Below are positions 25,940-33,322 of a stretch of DNA of 33,322 nt, in pieces. The stretch spans positions 1 to 33,322 of the forward strand of contig NZ_JABFWW010000234.1 in assembly GCF_013362045.1 (NCBI RefSeq), read 5' to 3'. The DNA is from Frateuria sp. (GTDB lineage Bacteria; Pseudomonadota; Gammaproteobacteria; Xanthomonadales; Rhodanobacteraceae). The position numbers were made by a program, and so were the translations under genes. Numbering within the stretch: position 1 is the first letter of the stretch; each line of letters begins with the position of its first letter. The notes below the pieces were generated by a model that was not told the DNA's origin, searched no databases, and saw only the letters and a program-made list of their open reading frames with translations.

Positions 25940-26572
25940 ATGACTTCCGCCCACCCCATCCCGCTGCTGCAGGCGCACGGCCTGTCCTTCCTGCGCGCGG
26001 ACGAGCCCGTGTTCGGGCCGCTCGATTTCGTCCTGCACACGGGGGAGATCGCTCTGGTGGAAGGCGACAACGGCAGCGGCAAAACCACCCTGCTGCGGTT
26101 GCTCGCCGGGCTGCTGCACGTCGGTGAAGGTGAGCTGCGCTGGCGCGGCAAGGGCTGGAACCGCGACGAGCGCGCGGGCGAGGTGCTGTTCCTCGGTCAC
26201 CAGCTCGGCCTGAAGATGGACATGAGCCCGCGCGAGAACCTGCGCGTCGCCGCGGGGCTGCATGGCCAGCGCGAAGGCTGCGGCACGTCGTCGGTACTGG
26301 TGGACGTGGGTCTGGCCGGCTACGAGGACGAACCCGTGCGCCGGCTTTCCGCCGGCCAGAAGAAGCGCGCCGCACTGGCTCGCCTGCTGTTGCTCCCCGC
26401 CGTGCTGTGGCTGCTGGACGAGCCTTACGCGAACCTGGACCGCGCCGGCATCGCGCTGGTCAACCGGCTGCTGGAGGCGCACGTGGCCGAGGGCGGTGCG
26501 GCGCTGGTGACCACCCATGGCGCGGTGAGCTTCCATGGCGGCGAGCCGAAGCGGATCCGCATGCATGGTTGA
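25940..26572 (+). CDS. ccmA: Heme exporter ATP-binding protein CcmA
   Basis: 210 residues, the usual CcmA length. Walker [10 protein letters not shown] (about 42-50), ABC signature [11 protein letters not shown] (about 136-146), Walker [13 protein letters not shown] (about 156-167) and a switch His in VTTHG. CcmA pairs with CcmB, and with CcmC/CcmD releases holo-CcmE during cytochrome c maturation on the inner side of the cytoplasmic membrane. ATG 25940 is chosen as the start of homology; its ribosome binding site is weak. Unlike later junctions in this operon it is separated from ccmB by 108 bp carrying a REP-like hairpin. Confidence 0.94.
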   Translation: MTSAHPIPLLQAHGLSFLRADEPVFGPLDFVLHTGEIALVEGDNGSGKTTLLRLLAGLLHVGEGELRWRGKGWNRDERAGEVLFLGHQLGLKMDMSPRENLRVAAGLHGQREGCGTSSVLVDVGLAGYEDEPVRRLSAGQKKRAALARLLLLPAVLWLLDEPYANLDRAGIALVNRLLEAHVAEGGAALVTTHGAVSFHGGEPKRIRMHG

Positions 26573-26616
26573 GCTTGTCCACCCGCTTTCTGCCCGGGAG
26601 ATTGAGAGCGAAGGCC

Positions 26617-26664
26617 TCCCCCTCTCCCCGACCCTCTCCCCCGGCTGTGCCGGGGGAGAGGGGG
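26617..26664 (+). repeat. REP-like hairpin element between ccmA and ccmB
   Basis: CCCCTCTCCCCGACC head followed by a stem of about 14 bp (CCCTCTCCCCC-GGC ... GCC-GGGGGAGAGGG, one bulged C, loop TGT). No T-run follows, and the ccm genes clearly continue, so this is a palindromic repeat rather than an operon end. The head matches the reverse complement of the element at 23867-23901. Confidence 0.8.
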
Positions 26665-26680
26665 TTTGGAGGGCTGCGGC

Positions 26681-27367
26681 ATGAATCAGGCGTCCGTTTC
26701 CCACGCCTGCGCCGCAGTGCTGCGGCGCGACCTCACGCTCGCCTGGCGCCGCCGGGGCGACATCGCCATGCCAGTGCTTTATGCCCTGATCGTGGCGACG
26801 CTGTTCCCCTTCGCGCTCGGACCGGAAGACGCGCTGCTGCAGCGCATTGCCGGCGGCGTAGTGCTGGTCACCGTGCTGCTGGCGATGCTGCTGGCGCTCG
26901 ATGCCATGTTTCGCAGCGACATCGAGGATGGTTCGCTGGAGCAGCTGGTGCTTGCGCCGCAGCCGCTGGCGCTGATGCTGGGCATGAAGATCCTGGCGCA
27001 CTGGCTGACCACCGCGCTGCCGCTGATCGTGATCGCGCCGCTGCTGGCCGGCATGCTGCACCTGCCGATGGCGGTGATGGGCGTGCTGCTGCTGGCGCTG
27101 CTGCTCGCCACGCCAATGCTGAGCCTGCTGGGCGCAATGCTGGTGGCGCTGACGGCCGGCACGCGGCGCTCTGGTATGCTGCTCGCCTTGATGCTGCTGC
27201 CGCTGTGCGTGCCGGTGGTCATCTTTGCCGCAGGTGCGGTCGCGGCCGCCCAGCAGGGGTTACCGTGGATCGCCCCGATCGCCTGGCTCGGCGCGGCGCT
27301 CGCCCTGGCCCTGGTGCTGGCGCCGCTGGCCTGCGCGACTGCCCTTCGCATTGCTTTGGACGCATAA
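26681..27367 (+). CDS. ccmB: Heme exporter membrane protein CcmB
   Basis: 228 residues with about six TM helices. Typical CcmB sequence: AVLRRDLTLAWRRRGDIAMPVLYALIVATLFPFALGP, DAMFRSDIEDGSLEQLVLAP (the conserved cytoplasmic loop that contacts CcmA), and KILAHWLTTALPLIVIAPLLAGM. It forms the CcmA2B2 part of the ABC-like complex. ATG 26681 has GGAGGG seven bases upstream. The start follows the REP-like hairpin by 16 bases. ccmC begins four bases after its stop. Confidence 0.94.
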   Translation: MNQASVSHACAAVLRRDLTLAWRRRGDIAMPVLYALIVATLFPFALGPEDALLQRIAGGVVLVTVLLAMLLALDAMFRSDIEDGSLEQLVLAPQPLALMLGMKILAHWLTTALPLIVIAPLLAGMLHLPMAVMGVLLLALLLATPMLSLLGAMLVALTAGTRRSGMLLALMLLPLCVPVVIFAAGAVAAAQQGLPWIAPIAWLGAALALALVLAPLACATALRIALDA

Positions 27368-27371
27368 GACC

Positions 27372-28142
27372 ATGTCCAGGTGGATTCCCCTCTGGCTGCA
27401 CAAGCTCGGCTCGCCGCCGATCTTCTACCGCTTCGCCGGCGCCTTGCGCCCCTGGTTCCTGGGGCTGGCGCTGATCGCCGGTGCGGTCGCGCTGTACGGT
27501 GGCCTGGTGCTGGCGCCGGCCGACTACCAGCAGGGCGACGCCTACCGGATCATCTTCATCCACGTACCCAGTGCCTGGATGGGGCTGTTCGTCTATGGCG
27601 TGATGGCGGTGGCCTCGTTCATTGCGCTGGTGTGGCGGATCAAGCTGGCCGAGGCAGTGGCGATGGAGTCGGCGCCGATCGGCGCTGCGTTCACCTTCAT
27701 CACGCTGGTCACCGGCTCGCTGTGGGGCAAGCCGATGTGGGGCACCTGGTGGACTTGGGACGCGCGGCTGACCTCCGAGCTGGTGCTGCTGTTCCTGTAC
27801 CTGGGCGTGATCGGGCTCTACCACGCCTTCGAGGATCGCCGCCAAGGGGCGCGCGCGGCGGCCTTCCTCGCCATCGTCGGCATCATCAACGTACCGATCG
27901 TGCATTTCTCGGTGAACTGGTGGAATACGCTGCACCAGGGCTCGACCGTGCGCATCCTGGGGCCGTCCAAGATCAGCGGCGACATGCTGTGGCCGCTGCT
28001 GACCATGATGGTGGCGACCAAGCTCTACTACGTCGCCAGCCTGTTCGGCCGCGTGCGCGCCGACCTGCTGGAACTGGAGGGCGGCAAGGACTGGGTGCGG
28101 CGTATCGCCACCGGGGAAGTTGTCCCAGGGGAGCAGGCATGA
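27372..28142 (+). CDS. ccmC: Heme-handling protein CcmC
   Basis: 256 residues, about six TM helices. The WWD heme-handling motif is WGTWWTWDARLTSELVLLFLY (about 124-144). Conserved periplasmic His residues are expected in IIFIHVPSAWM (about 60-70) and VNWWNTLHQGSTV (about 183-195). CcmC loads heme onto apo-CcmE. The GTG/ATG-rich extension upstream overlaps ccmB and lacks homology, so ATG 27372 is used. Its stop overlaps the ccmD start (ATGA at 28139-28142). Confidence 0.96.
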   Translation: MSRWIPLWLHKLGSPPIFYRFAGALRPWFLGLALIAGAVALYGGLVLAPADYQQGDAYRIIFIHVPSAWMGLFVYGVMAVASFIALVWRIKLAEAVAMESAPIGAAFTFITLVTGSLWGKPMWGTWWTWDARLTSELVLLFLYLGVIGLYHAFEDRRQGARAAAFLAIVGIINVPIVHFSVNWWNTLHQGSTVRILGPSKISGDMLWPLLTMMVATKLYYVASLFGRVRADLLELEGGKDWVRRIATGEVVPGEQA

Positions 28143-28333
28143 GCCAGTTCCTCGCCATGGGCGGCTATGCCGCGTACGTATGGCCGGCTTATGCGGTGTT
28201 CTTCGTCGTGCTGTTCGCCGATTTCATTGCCCCGCTGCTGCGCCGCCGCCGCAACCTGCGTGAACTTCGCGCCCGACTGGCGCGTCAAAGCGCGCGCCAG
28301 CAACGCACCGCCGCACCACCCGTGACCCCATGA
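28139..28333 (+). CDS. ccmD: Heme exporter protein CcmD
   Basis: 64 residues: one TM helix (about 10-33, [23 protein letters not shown]) followed by a basic cytoplasmic tail with [16 protein letters not shown]. This is the standard CcmD plan. CcmD helps release holo-CcmE from the CcmABC complex. Start and stop overlap ccmC and ccmE by four bases each. Confidence 0.92.
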   Translation: MSQFLAMGGYAAYVWPAYAVFFVVLFADFIAPLLRRRRNLRELRARLARQSARQQRTAAPPVTP

Positions 28334-28791
28334 ATCCGACCCGCAAACGCCGCCTGATCATCGTTCTGCTCGTGCTCGCCGCCGCGGCCGTGGCCGTCGG
28401 GCTGACCGTGTTCGCCCTGCAGCAGAACATGAACTACCTGTTCACCCCGAGCCAGGTGCGTGCCGGCCAGGCCGGTGCCTACGGCACCTTCCGCCTGGGC
28501 GGCATGGTCAAGGCCGGTTCGATCGAGCGCTCGAAGGATTCGCTCAAGGTCGGCTTCACCGTGGTCGACGCCGACGGCGCGATGCCGGTCGAGTACACCG
28601 GGATCCTCCCCGACCTGTTCCGCGACAACCAGTCGGTGATCGCCACGGGGCACATGGCCGACGGCCATTTCGTGGCCACCGAGGTGCTGGCCAAGCACGA
28701 TGAAACCTACATGCCGAAGGAACTGAAGGACGCCATGGAGAAGGCGCACCATGGCGGCAAGGCCGTGGCCGCCAGCGAGGAGGCGCGATGA
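28330..28791 (+). CDS. ccmE: Heme chaperone CcmE
   Basis: 153 residues. N-terminal TM anchor (about 8-30), an OB-fold periplasmic domain beginning FTPSQV and containing [14 protein letters not shown], and the heme-binding HxxxY motif at H123-D-E-T-Y127 (in [11 protein letters not shown]), whose His binds heme covalently. CcmE carries heme from CcmC to the CcmF/H ligation complex. The Gram-negative His variant, not the Cys variant, is present. Four-base overlaps with ccmD and ccmF. Confidence 0.97.
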   Translation: MNPTRKRRLIIVLLVLAAAAVAVGLTVFALQQNMNYLFTPSQVRAGQAGAYGTFRLGGMVKAGSIERSKDSLKVGFTVVDADGAMPVEYTGILPDLFRDNQSVIATGHMADGHFVATEVLAKHDETYMPKELKDAMEKAHHGGKAVAASEEAR

Positions 28792-30767
28792 CCCCCGAAC
28801 TGGGCCAGTTCGCCCTGATCCTCGCCATGCTGCTCGCCCTGGCGCAGGGCGTGCTGCCGCTGGTCGGCGCCTGGCGCGGCAACCGCGCGCTGATGGCGAC
28901 CGCTCGCCCCGCCGCGGCCGGCCAGGCGGTGTTCGTGGCCATCGCGTTCGGACTGCTGGTGTGGGCGTTCCTGCGTTTCGACTTCTCGGTGCAGTACGTC
29001 GCCGACAACTCCAACCTCGCCCTGCCCTGGTACTACCGCATCGCGGCGGTGTGGGGCGCGCACGAGGGTTCGATGCTGCTGTGGGTGCTGATCCTCAACG
29101 TGTGGACGGTGGCGCTGGCCGGGTTCAGCCGCCGGCTGCCGGAGGAGTTCCTGGCCCGCGTGCTCGGCGTGCTGGGCATCGTGGCGGTCGGCTTCCTCGC
29201 CTTCATCGTGTTCACCTCCAACCCGTTCGCGCGACTGCTGCCGATGCCGCCGGACGGCGGCGACCTCAACCCGGTGCTGCAGGACCCGGGCATGACCTTC
29301 CACCCGCCCGTGCTCTACATGGGCTACGTGGGCTTCTCGGTGGCCTTCGCCTTCTCCATCGCCGCGCTGCTGGGCGGCGCGCTCGAGCAGGGCTGGGTGC
29401 GCTGGGCGCGGCCCTGGACCAACGCGGCCTGGGCCTTCCTCACCTGCGGCATCGTCGCCGGCAGCTGGTGGGCCTACGCGGAGCTCGGCTGGGGCGGCTG
29501 GTGGTTCTGGGATCCGGTGGAGAACGCCAGCTTCATGCCCTGGCTGGTCGGCGTGGCGCTGATCCACGCCCAGGCGGTGACGGAGAAGCGCGGCAGCCTG
29601 CGCGCCTGGACCATCCTGCTGTCGATCTTCGCCTTCTCGCTGTCGCTGCTCGGTACCTTCCTGGTGCGTTCGGGCGTGCTCACTTCGGTGCATGCATTCG
29701 CCTCCGACCCACGCCGCGGCCTCTACATCCTCGCCTTCCTGGCCATCGTCATCGGCGGCTCGCTGCTGCTGTACGCATTGCGCGCGCCCAAGGTCGCCGG
29801 CGGCAAGGCCTTCGGACTGCTCTCGCGCGAGACGGTGATCCTGATCGCCAACCTGATGTTCACCGTGGCCGCGGCGATGGTGCTGCTGGGCACGCTGTTC
29901 CCGCTGATCGGCGACGCGCTGCACCTGGGCAAGATCTCGGTCGGCCCGCCCTACTTCGGTTTCCTGTTCCCGCTGCTGATGCTGCCGGTGGTGCTGCTGC
30001 TGCCGTTCGGACCCTTCCTGCGCTGGGGCAAGAGCGAGCCGGCGCCGCTGAAGAGCGTCCTGCTGCGGGTCGTCATCGCCGCGGTGGCGTGCGCGATCGT
30101 GGCGGCGTTCTTCGTCGCGGGCCAGGCCAGGGCGATCGCCGGGGTGGCCGCCGCCGTGTGGTGCGCCGTGGGCACGCTGCTCTACGTCTACAAGCGCTGG
30201 CGCGAGATGCCGCGCGGGCGGCGCTACCCCGCCGAGATGGCCGGCATGCTGCTGGCGCATTTCGGCGTGGGCGTGTTCCTGGTCGGCGTGCTGCTGTCCG
30301 AGTCGCTGAGCGTCACCCGCGACGTGCGCATGGCACCGGGCGATACGCAGCCGGTGGGCGCCTACACCTTCCGCTTCGACGGCGTGCACGCTACGCGCGG
30401 CCCCAACTGGCACGCCGAGCAGGGCACGGTCACCGTGCTGCGCGACGGCCGCCAGCTCGGCGTGATGCACCCGCAGAAGCGCACCTATCCGCGTGGCCAG
30501 GTGCAGACCGAATCGGCGATCGACCCCGGCGTGACGCGCGACCTGTACGTTGCGCTGGGCGAGCCGATGGATCCGAACAACCTGGAAGGCGCCTGGGCAC
30601 TGCGCCTCTACGCCAAGCCGTTCGTGCGGTGGATCTGGGCCGGCGGCCTGTTCATGATGCTGGGCGGCTTCGTCGCCGGCGCCGACAAGCGCTTCCGCGC
30701 CAAGCGCGCCGCTGTGGCTGCGGCTGCCGTCGAGCCCGCGCTGCCCGCCGCGGAGCCCCGCGCATGA
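28788..30767 (+). CDS. ccmF: Cytochrome c heme lyase subunit CcmF
   Basis: 659 residues with many TM helices. The WWD motif is [19 protein letters not shown] (about 235-253). Other typical CcmF segments are [18 protein letters not shown] (about 83-100), [24 protein letters not shown] (about 165-188) and [21 protein letters not shown] (about 287-307), which contain conserved heme-b/His ligands. The C-terminal periplasmic region (about 500-620) precedes a last TM helix and an Ala-rich tail. CcmF with CcmH/I attaches heme to apocytochrome c. Four-base overlaps with both neighbours. Confidence 0.97.
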   Translation: MTPELGQFALILAMLLALAQGVLPLVGAWRGNRALMATARPAAAGQAVFVAIAFGLLVWAFLRFDFSVQYVADNSNLALPWYYRIAAVWGAHEGSMLLWVLILNVWTVALAGFSRRLPEEFLARVLGVLGIVAVGFLAFIVFTSNPFARLLPMPPDGGDLNPVLQDPGMTFHPPVLYMGYVGFSVAFAFSIAALLGGALEQGWVRWARPWTNAAWAFLTCGIVAGSWWAYAELGWGGWWFWDPVENASFMPWLVGVALIHAQAVTEKRGSLRAWTILLSIFAFSLSLLGTFLVRSGVLTSVHAFASDPRRGLYILAFLAIVIGGSLLLYALRAPKVAGGKAFGLLSRETVILIANLMFTVAAAMVLLGTLFPLIGDALHLGKISVGPPYFGFLFPLLMLPVVLLLPFGPFLRWGKSEPAPLKSVLLRVVIAAVACAIVAAFFVAGQARAIAGVAAAVWCAVGTLLYVYKRWREMPRGRRYPAEMAGMLLAHFGVGVFLVGVLLSESLSVTRDVRMAPGDTQPVGAYTFRFDGVHATRGPNWHAEQGTVTVLRDGRQLGVMHPQKRTYPRGQVQTESAIDPGVTRDLYVALGEPMDPNNLEGAWALRLYAKPFVRWIWAGGLFMMLGGFVAGADKRFRAKRAAVAAAAVEPALPAAEPRA

Positions 30768-31306
30768 CCCGCTCGCTGCCGCTGGTCGGCTTCCTGCTGC
30801 TGGTCGCGCTGTTCGGCTTCGGCATCTGGTGGAATTCCCGGCACGACCCGCGCGAAGTCCCTTCGCCGCTGATCGGCAAGGCCGCGCCGGCCTTCGTGCT
30901 GCCGCACCTGGAAGATGCCGGCCAGACCCTCAGCAAGACCTCGATGCTGGGCAAGCCCTATCTGGTCAACGTGTTCGCCAGCTGGTGCATCGCCTGCGGC
31001 GACGAACACCCGGTATTGATGGCCTACGCCCACAAGCTGGGCGTGCCGCTGATCGGCTACGACTACAAGGACGAACCGGCCGACGCCAAGGCGTGGCTGG
31101 CGCAGCACGGCAATCCCTACGACCTCGTGATCGCCGACCGCGAGGGCCGCACGGCGATCGACTTCGGCGTGTACGGCGCGCCGGAGAGCTTCCTGATCGA
31201 TGCGAAGGGCGTGATCCGCTACAAGCACATCGGCCCGTTCACGCCCGATGTCATCGAGCGCGAGCTGAGGCCGTTGATCGCCCGGCTCAAGCAGGAAGCG
31301 CCATGA
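30764..31306 (+). CDS. ccmG: Thiol:disulfide oxidoreductase CcmG/DsbE
   Basis: 180 residues. One N-terminal TM anchor (about 5-23) and a thioredoxin fold with the active site W-C75-I-A-C78 in NVFASWCIACGDEH, and the GAPESFLID cis-Pro loop near residue 140. CcmG is a membrane-anchored periplasmic reductant that keeps apocytochrome CXXCH cysteines reduced for heme attachment. The WCIAC sequence differs slightly from the common WCxPC form but retains both cysteines. ATGA overlaps on both sides. Confidence 0.95.
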   Translation: MTRSLPLVGFLLLVALFGFGIWWNSRHDPREVPSPLIGKAAPAFVLPHLEDAGQTLSKTSMLGKPYLVNVFASWCIACGDEHPVLMAYAHKLGVPLIGYDYKDEPADAKAWLAQHGNPYDLVIADREGRTAIDFGVYGAPESFLIDAKGVIRYKHIGPFTPDVIERELRPLIARLKQEAP

Positions 31307-31764
31307 AGCGCGCGATCCTGCGGATGGTGTTGGGTTTCCTGCTGGCGTTCGCCGGCCTCGCCGCGGCGCAGGCGATCGACCCGCTGCCGTTCAAGGACCA
31401 CGCGCAGGAAGTGCGTTTCCAGAACCTGACCCGCCAGTTGCGCTGCCTGGTCTGCCAGAACGAGAACCTCGCCGACTCCAACGCCGACCTGGCCCGCGAC
31501 CTGCGCCACGAAGTATTCGGGCTGATGCAGCAGGGCAGGAGCGACGACCAGATCAAGCAGTACCTGGTCGACCGCTATTCGGACTTCGTGCTGTACGACC
31601 CGCCGGTCAAGCCGTCGACCTGGCTGCTGTGGTTCGGGCCGGGCCTGTTCCTGCTGCTGGGCGCCGCGGTGGTGCTGGTGACCATCCGCAAGCGCGGCCG
31701 TGCCACGCGCATCGACAGCCGGCTGGTCGACAACGCCACGATCGAACAAGGGGACGACTGGTGA
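31303..31764 (+). CDS. ccmH: Cytochrome c maturation protein CcmH (short, CycL-type)
   Basis: 153 residues. Signal peptide (about 1-23), the redox motif LRC48LVC51QNENLADSNADLA, a helical domain with the RDLRHEVF and LVDRYSDFVLYDPP segments, and a C-terminal TM helix (about 106-126). It reduces apocytochrome with CcmG and binds CcmF. This is the short form; the TPR half, fused in E. coli CcmH, is encoded by the next gene. GTGA overlap with ccmI. Confidence 0.95.
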   Translation: MKRAILRMVLGFLLAFAGLAAAQAIDPLPFKDHAQEVRFQNLTRQLRCLVCQNENLADSNADLARDLRHEVFGLMQQGRSDDQIKQYLVDRYSDFVLYDPPVKPSTWLLWFGPGLFLLLGAAVVLVTIRKRGRATRIDSRLVDNATIEQGDDW

Positions 31765-32801
31765 AGCTCGCGTTCTACCTGATCGCCGCCGTGATGATCG
31801 CGGCGGCGCTCGCCCTGCTGCTCTGGCCGCTGGTCCGGCATGGCCGGCGCCAGGGCCGTTCGGCTGGCATCTTCGCATTGGCGCTCGTCGTGGCCTTCGC
31901 GCTGCCGCTGGCCGCGGGCGGGTTGTACCTGCTGGTCGGCACGCCGGTGGCCCTCGATGGGGTGCCTGCCGCACAGCCCGCGATGGACATCGACCAGGCC
32001 GTGGCCGAGCTGCGCGGCCACCTCAAGCAGCAGCCGGGCGACCTGCAGGGCTGGATGCTGCTGGCGCAGACCGAAGCGGCGATGCACCGGAATGCGCAGG
32101 CGCGCGATGCCTACGAACAGGCGCTGCGCATCGACCCGCACAACGGCAGCGCCATGGTCGGCTGGGCCGAAGCCGATTCGATGGCGCGCGCCGACCACCG
32201 CATCGAAGGCAAGGCGCTCGAACTACTGCAGCAGGCCGTGCAGGCCGATCCGGCCAGCCAGCGCGGCCTGTGGCTGCTCGGCATCAGCCAGTTCCAGCAC
32301 GACGACTACGCCACCGCGGCGGCCACCTGGCATCGCCTGCTGCCGCTGCTGGACCCCGGCTCGACCGTCGCCAATGCGGTAACCGAACAGATCGCGGTGG
32401 CCGAGGCGCGCGCGGGCGGCAAGCCGGCGCCGGATGCCAAGGCCAGTTCCGCCGGCCCGAAGCTGGCCGTGCAGGTCGAGCTTGCGCCCACCTTGCGCGA
32501 CAAGCTCAAGCCGGGCGCCGCGTTGTTCGTCTATGCGCGCGCCGAGTCCGGCCCGCCGATGCCGCTCGCGGTCGCCCGGCTGGATGCGGCCAAGCTGCCC
32601 GCCCGCGTGACCCTCACCGACGCCATGGCGATGGCTCCGCAGCTGAAGCTTTCCTCCACCGACAAGGTCTTCGTGGGCGCGCGCGTCAGCGCCAGCGGCC
32701 AGGCCATCGCCCAACCGGGCGACCTGGAAGGTGATGCAGGCGTGGTGTCGGTGGACCGCACCGACCCGATACGCATCGTCATCGACAAGGTCCACCCATG
32801 A
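31761..32801 (+). CDS. ccmI: Cytochrome c maturation protein CcmI (TPR apocytochrome chaperone)
   Basis: 346 residues, GTG start at 31761 overlapping the ccmH stop. Two N-terminal TM helices (about 3-23 and 37-60), a TPR domain (about 70-205: DIDQAVAELRGHLKQQPGDLQGWMLLAQTEAAMHRNAQARDAYEQALRIDP, then a second and third repeat), and a C-terminal beta domain (about 235-346) ending DRTDPIRIVIDKV. The TPR domain holds apocytochrome c C-terminal helices for CcmF/H. Its stop overlaps the next gene (ATGA at 32798-32801). Confidence 0.93.
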   Translation: MKLAFYLIAAVMIAAALALLLWPLVRHGRRQGRSAGIFALALVVAFALPLAAGGLYLLVGTPVALDGVPAAQPAMDIDQAVAELRGHLKQQPGDLQGWMLLAQTEAAMHRNAQARDAYEQALRIDPHNGSAMVGWAEADSMARADHRIEGKALELLQQAVQADPASQRGLWLLGISQFQHDDYATAAATWHRLLPLLDPGSTVANAVTEQIAVAEARAGGKPAPDAKASSAGPKLAVQVELAPTLRDKLKPGAALFVYARAESGPPMPLAVARLDAAKLPARVTLTDAMAMAPQLKLSSTDKVFVGARVSASGQAIAQPGDLEGDAGVVSVDRTDPIRIVIDKVHP

Positions 32802-33322
32802 TCACGGAGGCCCCCGACGCCCGCCGCTACCACGCCCTGCCCTCGCCGTTCGCGATGAAGCGCGGCGGCGAACTGCACGGGGCGCAGGTGGCCTACGAGA
32901 CCTGGGGCCGGCTGAGCGCGGCGCGCGACAACGCGCTGCTGATCCTTACCGGCCTTTCGCCCAGCGCGCATGCGGCCTCCTGCGCCGAGGATCCCAGGCC
33001 CGGCTGGTGGGAAGAAATGATCGGCCCCGGCAAGGCGATCGACACCGACCGCTGGTTCGTGATCTGCGTGAACTCGCTGGGCAGCGACAAGGGCTCGACC
33101 TGCCCCGCCTCGATCGACCCGGCCACCGGCCGGCCCTACCGCCTCGGCTTCCCGGAGCTTTCGCTGGAGGACGTCGCCAACGCCGCGTTCGAGGTGGTGC
33201 ACAACGGCCTGTCCATCGAGCGCCTGGCCTGCCTGATCGGCTGCTCCATGGGCGGCATGGGCGCGCTGGCCTACATGCTGCTGCACCCGGGCAGCGTGCG
33301 CGCGCACATCAGCGTGGACACC
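32798..33322 (+). CDS. MetX-family acyltransferase (homoserine O-acetyltransferase / serine O-succinyltransferase), 3' end beyond window
   Basis: The first 175 residues of an alpha/beta-hydrolase of the MetX family: FAMKRGGELHGAQVAYETWGRL, LTGLSPSAHA (oxyanion-loop region), WFVICVNSLGSDKGSTCPASIDPATGRPYRLGFPELSLEDVANAAFEV, and the nucleophile elbow GCS150MGGMGAL. The family acylates homoserine for methionine synthesis, but Xanthomonadales members of this sequence type have been shown in some cases to be serine O-succinyltransferases feeding cysteine synthesis. The deciding residues may lie past the window edge, so no symbol is given. The start overlaps the ccmI stop, so translation is probably coupled to the cytochrome c maturation operon. 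Confidence 0.9.
   Translation, partial: MITEAPDARRYHALPSPFAMKRGGELHGAQVAYETWGRLSAARDNALLILTGLSPSAHAASCAEDPRPGWWEEMIGPGKAIDTDRWFVICVNSLGSDKGSTCPASIDPATGRPYRLGFPELSLEDVANAAFEVVHNGLSIERLACLIGCSMGGMGALAYMLLHPGSVRAHISVDT

Noticed and set aside
26617-26664. Terminator ending transcription after ccmA
   Set aside because: The hairpin lacks a T-run and sits inside the conserved ccmABCDEFGHI order, so a REP-like element is the better reading.

Overview
The window looks like a stretch of chromosome from a high-GC gammaproteobacterium, most likely in the Xanthomonadales (Rhodanobacteraceae/Xanthomonadaceae). Clues are the very high GC at third codon positions, an EmrR-C-A-B type efflux operon with its own outer-membrane factor, a split CcmH/CcmI system followed directly by a MetX-family acyltransferase, a bacterial kynurenine 3-monooxygenase, and prfB near lysS. 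The genus is an inference. I see no phage, integrase, insertion sequence, CRISPR array, tRNA or rRNA. The region reads as ordinary chromosome with small accessory insertions.

Left part (1-8856): the N-terminal two thirds of SMC (cut by the left edge), then bolA and a YciI-like gene, all on the minus strand. Next is a plus-strand DUF1800/DUF1501 pair whose second member carries an in-frame TAA. On the minus strand follow lysS, a small exported protein built of 11-residue repeats, and prfB with the classical RF2 autoregulatory +1 frameshift site.

Middle (8977-18341): a compact minus-strand trio of an exported cupredoxin, a membrane sensor with a degenerate GGDEF and an intact EAL domain, and an outer-membrane beta-barrel protein. 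It reads like a copper/redox-linked cyclic-di-GMP signalling module and is the best candidate here for something under-described. Divergent from it are a formate/nitrite-family transporter and a 2OG-Fe(II) oxygenase. After a ~620-bp gap come a SleB-like cell-wall hydrolase, a bidirectional terminator, two convergent glycine-zipper lipoproteins, and a TatD-family hydrolase.

Right part (18440-33322): a MarR-controlled multidrug efflux operon (emrR-emrC-emrA-emrB) with a visible operator-like palindrome, the PHA regulator phaR, an inverted pair of REP-like hairpins, a kynurenine 3-monooxygenase gene broken by an in-frame TGA, a DUF3293 gene, and the complete cytochrome c maturation operon ccmABCDEFGHI. 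From ccmC onward every junction, including that to the terminal metX-like gene (cut by the right edge), is a 4-base start/stop overlap. A third REP-like hairpin lies between ccmA and ccmB.

The two interrupted genes are each explained by one C-to-A change at a third codon position (Tyr to TAA, Cys to TGA) with the reading frame intact on both sides, so they are either very recent nonsense mutations or base-call errors.
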